The notes under the pieces: model-generated
What the model saw: only the letters and a program-made list of their open reading frames with translations
What the model was told of the DNA's origin: nothing
The model's database searches: none
In this document: positions 5,607-6,523 of the stretch, one piece after another
Position numbering within the stretch: the stretch's first letter is position 1
How the letters are laid out: every line of letters starts with the position of its first letter
Program-made: the position numbers and the translations under genes
Assembly: GCA_910588895.1 (NCBI GenBank)
Contig: CAJUSS010000173.1
Span: 1-6,523, forward strand
Direction: 5' to 3'
DNA: 6,523 nt
Source of the DNA: an uncultured Lachnospiraceae bacterium
Lineage (GTDB): Bacteria > Bacillota > Clostridia > Lachnospirales > Lachnospiraceae

Positions 5607-5639
5607 AAGGGCAAAGCTATTTTTTAGGCTATTGCCCTT
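5607..5639 (+). terminator. Hairpin downstream of the MerR gene, possible terminator
   Basis: AAGGGCAA (5607-5614) pairs with TTGCCCTT (5632-5639), with an inner AGC/GCT extension. On the plus strand it is followed by TGCTTGTATT, only moderately T-rich. It lies 74 bp after the MerR stop, inside the IS256 remnant, and may end MerR transcription or shield the element. Confidence 0.4.
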
Positions 5640-5646
5640 TGCTTGT

Positions 5647-5674
5647 ATTATAATACAGCTTTCAGGCATGTCAA
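5647..5674 (-). promoter_or_regulatory. Consensus promoter in the IS256 remnant, facing out toward the MerR gene
   Basis: On the minus strand a perfect TTGACA (5669-5674) and a perfect TATAAT (5647-5652) are separated by 16 bp. The -10 lies in a 14-bp perfect palindrome (5644-5657). A transcript would start near 5640, run through the hairpin at 5607-5639 and continue antisense to the MerR gene. Confidence 0.55.
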
Positions 5675-5714
5675 GAGAGGCTGCCACAGCAGCCCTCCCT
5701 GCCACCTGAACTGC

Positions 5715-6176
5715 TTATGATCCGGCCAGCCGTTCTTCAAAGAAGATCTCCAGCTGGGAATGGATCTGGCCCCAGTCTTGACGGTGACCGATCCATTTTT
5801 TCGTGATATCCATCATCGCCAGATACAGCATTTTTAACAGGCTGTCATCCGATGGAAAAACACTTTTGGATCTTGTGACTTTTCGCAGCTGCCGATCGAA
5901 GCCTTCTATCGCATTGGTCGTATAGATCAGGCGCCGGACGGCCTCCGGATACTTGAAATAGGTTGCCAGGTTGGCCCAGTCCTCTTTCCACGATCTCGCG
6001 GTCTTGGGATATTTCGCGCCCCATTTTTCCTCAAAGCCATCTGATCCAGCAAGGGCGATCTCTTCTGTGGGCGCGGCATAAACCCGCTTTAGATCGGCCA
6101 TTAACGGTTTGATCTCTTTGTAAGATACAAAACGGGTCGTGTTCCGGATCTGATGGATGATACACTGCTGGATTTC
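5715..6176 (-). pseudogene. IS256-family transposase, C-terminal fragment
   Basis: The frame that ends at 5715 reads EIQQCIIHQIRNTTRF from 6176, continues through MADLKRVYAAPTEE (first Met at 6101), and ends EERLAGS. These match the last third of IS256-type (mutator-like) transposases, which are usually about 400 aa. The catalytic Glu in LIYTTNAIEGFDRQLR and the SKSVFPSDDSLLKMLYLAMM segment are preserved. The N-terminal DNA-binding part and both catalytic Asp regions are missing: upstream of 6176 the frame stays open to about 6240 but has no family resemblance. The fragment therefore cannot be active. The Met at 6101 has no convincing ribosome binding site and is not a real start. Confidence 0.85.
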
Positions 6177-6185
6177 TGCAACAAT

Positions 6186-6523
6186 GCAGCAGAAAGGCCT
6201 GGTACGTTTCCCTTTATTGTATAGGGTCCTGGATAAGACTGCTCATTAGCTGTCTGACCATCCCCTGGAAGGGATCGGCTCTTTTGTCCCAGCCCCAGCA
6301 GCCACGAGACGGAATAGGTATAGTGCCCCATCTCTCCCCATCAACCCCTTTCGTTTTCTTGATCTGCGGCCCTTGCAGGATGCTCAGATATCTATCCTTG
6401 GACAAAACCCTGCAAGATATCCTTTGTCGCCACTCCACTTTTTGATATCAATCTCAATGCTTTATTGATATCTTTCCTTAACAAGAGCATACAAAAACAC
6501 AACAATTTAATGGACTGTCAACC
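6186..6523. other. Unassigned sequence upstream of the transposase fragment
   Basis: No confident gene is seen. Short minus-strand frames exist, including one of 32 codons from 6490 to 6392 (reading MLLLRKDINKALRLISKSGV then ATKDILQGFVQG) that could be the decayed N-terminus of the same IS256-type transposase. It lacks a ribosome binding site and the match is too weak to assert. The stretch may be frameshifted and deleted transposase sequence or unrelated DNA. Confidence 0.4.

Larger units (their letters stand above)
5546..6185 (-). mobile_element. Degraded IS256-family element (transposase 3' end side)
   Basis: The element end is taken at GAGGCTGTTTCAAAG (5546-5560), followed by TTTGTGTAAAG, a sequence of the type found at IS256-family termini. 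A ~140-bp non-coding stretch comes next, then the C-terminal transposase fragment. Homology to IS256 transposases fades upstream of about 6176, and no matching inverted end is recognised before 6523, so the boundary on that side is uncertain. No target duplication could be identified. It is a remnant that cannot move by itself. Confidence 0.6.

Noticed and set aside
1..6523. tRNA, rRNA or CRISPR array
   Set aside because: No cloverleaf-like segment with TTC-type arms, no rRNA-like stretch and no regularly spaced repeats were found on either strand by reading.

Overview
The window looks like accessory chromosome of an anaerobic, gut-type Firmicute, probably a Lachnospiraceae or Erysipelotrichaceae relative. 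The reasons are strong AAGGAGG-type ribosome binding sites, GC content near 50%, a Tat-exported flavin reductase typical of anaerobes that respire organic acceptors, and IS4/IS256-family elements. The genus cannot be fixed from this sequence.

Layout, left to right. 1-193 (minus) is the N-terminal part of a LysE/RhtB-family exporter, cut by the window edge; its upstream region carries a 9-bp-arm dyad. 300-336 is a minus-strand terminator. 456-2507 (minus) encodes a 683-aa Tat lipoprotein with a covalent-FMN domain followed by a flavocytochrome-c-type FAD reductase domain. 2633-4395 is an apparently intact 1763-bp IS4-family insertion sequence with 19-bp inverted repeats, a 9-bp target duplication and a 437-aa transposase with complete DDE and Y-R-E-K motifs. 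4691-5533 (plus) encodes a 280-aa MerR-family regulator. From about 5546 to at least 6176 lies a decayed IS256-family element: one end, an outward-facing consensus promoter and the last ~150 codons of the transposase. 6177-6523 holds no gene that I can recognise.

How the parts fit. Removing the IS4 element and one target copy leaves the MerR gene and the flavin reductase gene divergent across about 410 bp. At 4495-4554 two promoters face each other with overlapping -10 boxes, and both have 19-bp spacers, the hallmark of MerR-controlled promoters. The leftward one, TTGACT-19-TATAAT, would have made the reductase mRNA with a leader of about 240 nt. The far half of that leader can fold into nested stems, and a U-tract follows a possible closing helix. 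The IS4 element landed inside this leader, so the reductase is now 1.76 kb further from its apparent promoter. The best candidate for something undescribed is this module: a MerR sensor, a structured leader and an extracytoplasmic flavin reductase of unknown electron acceptor, disrupted by an IS in this strain.
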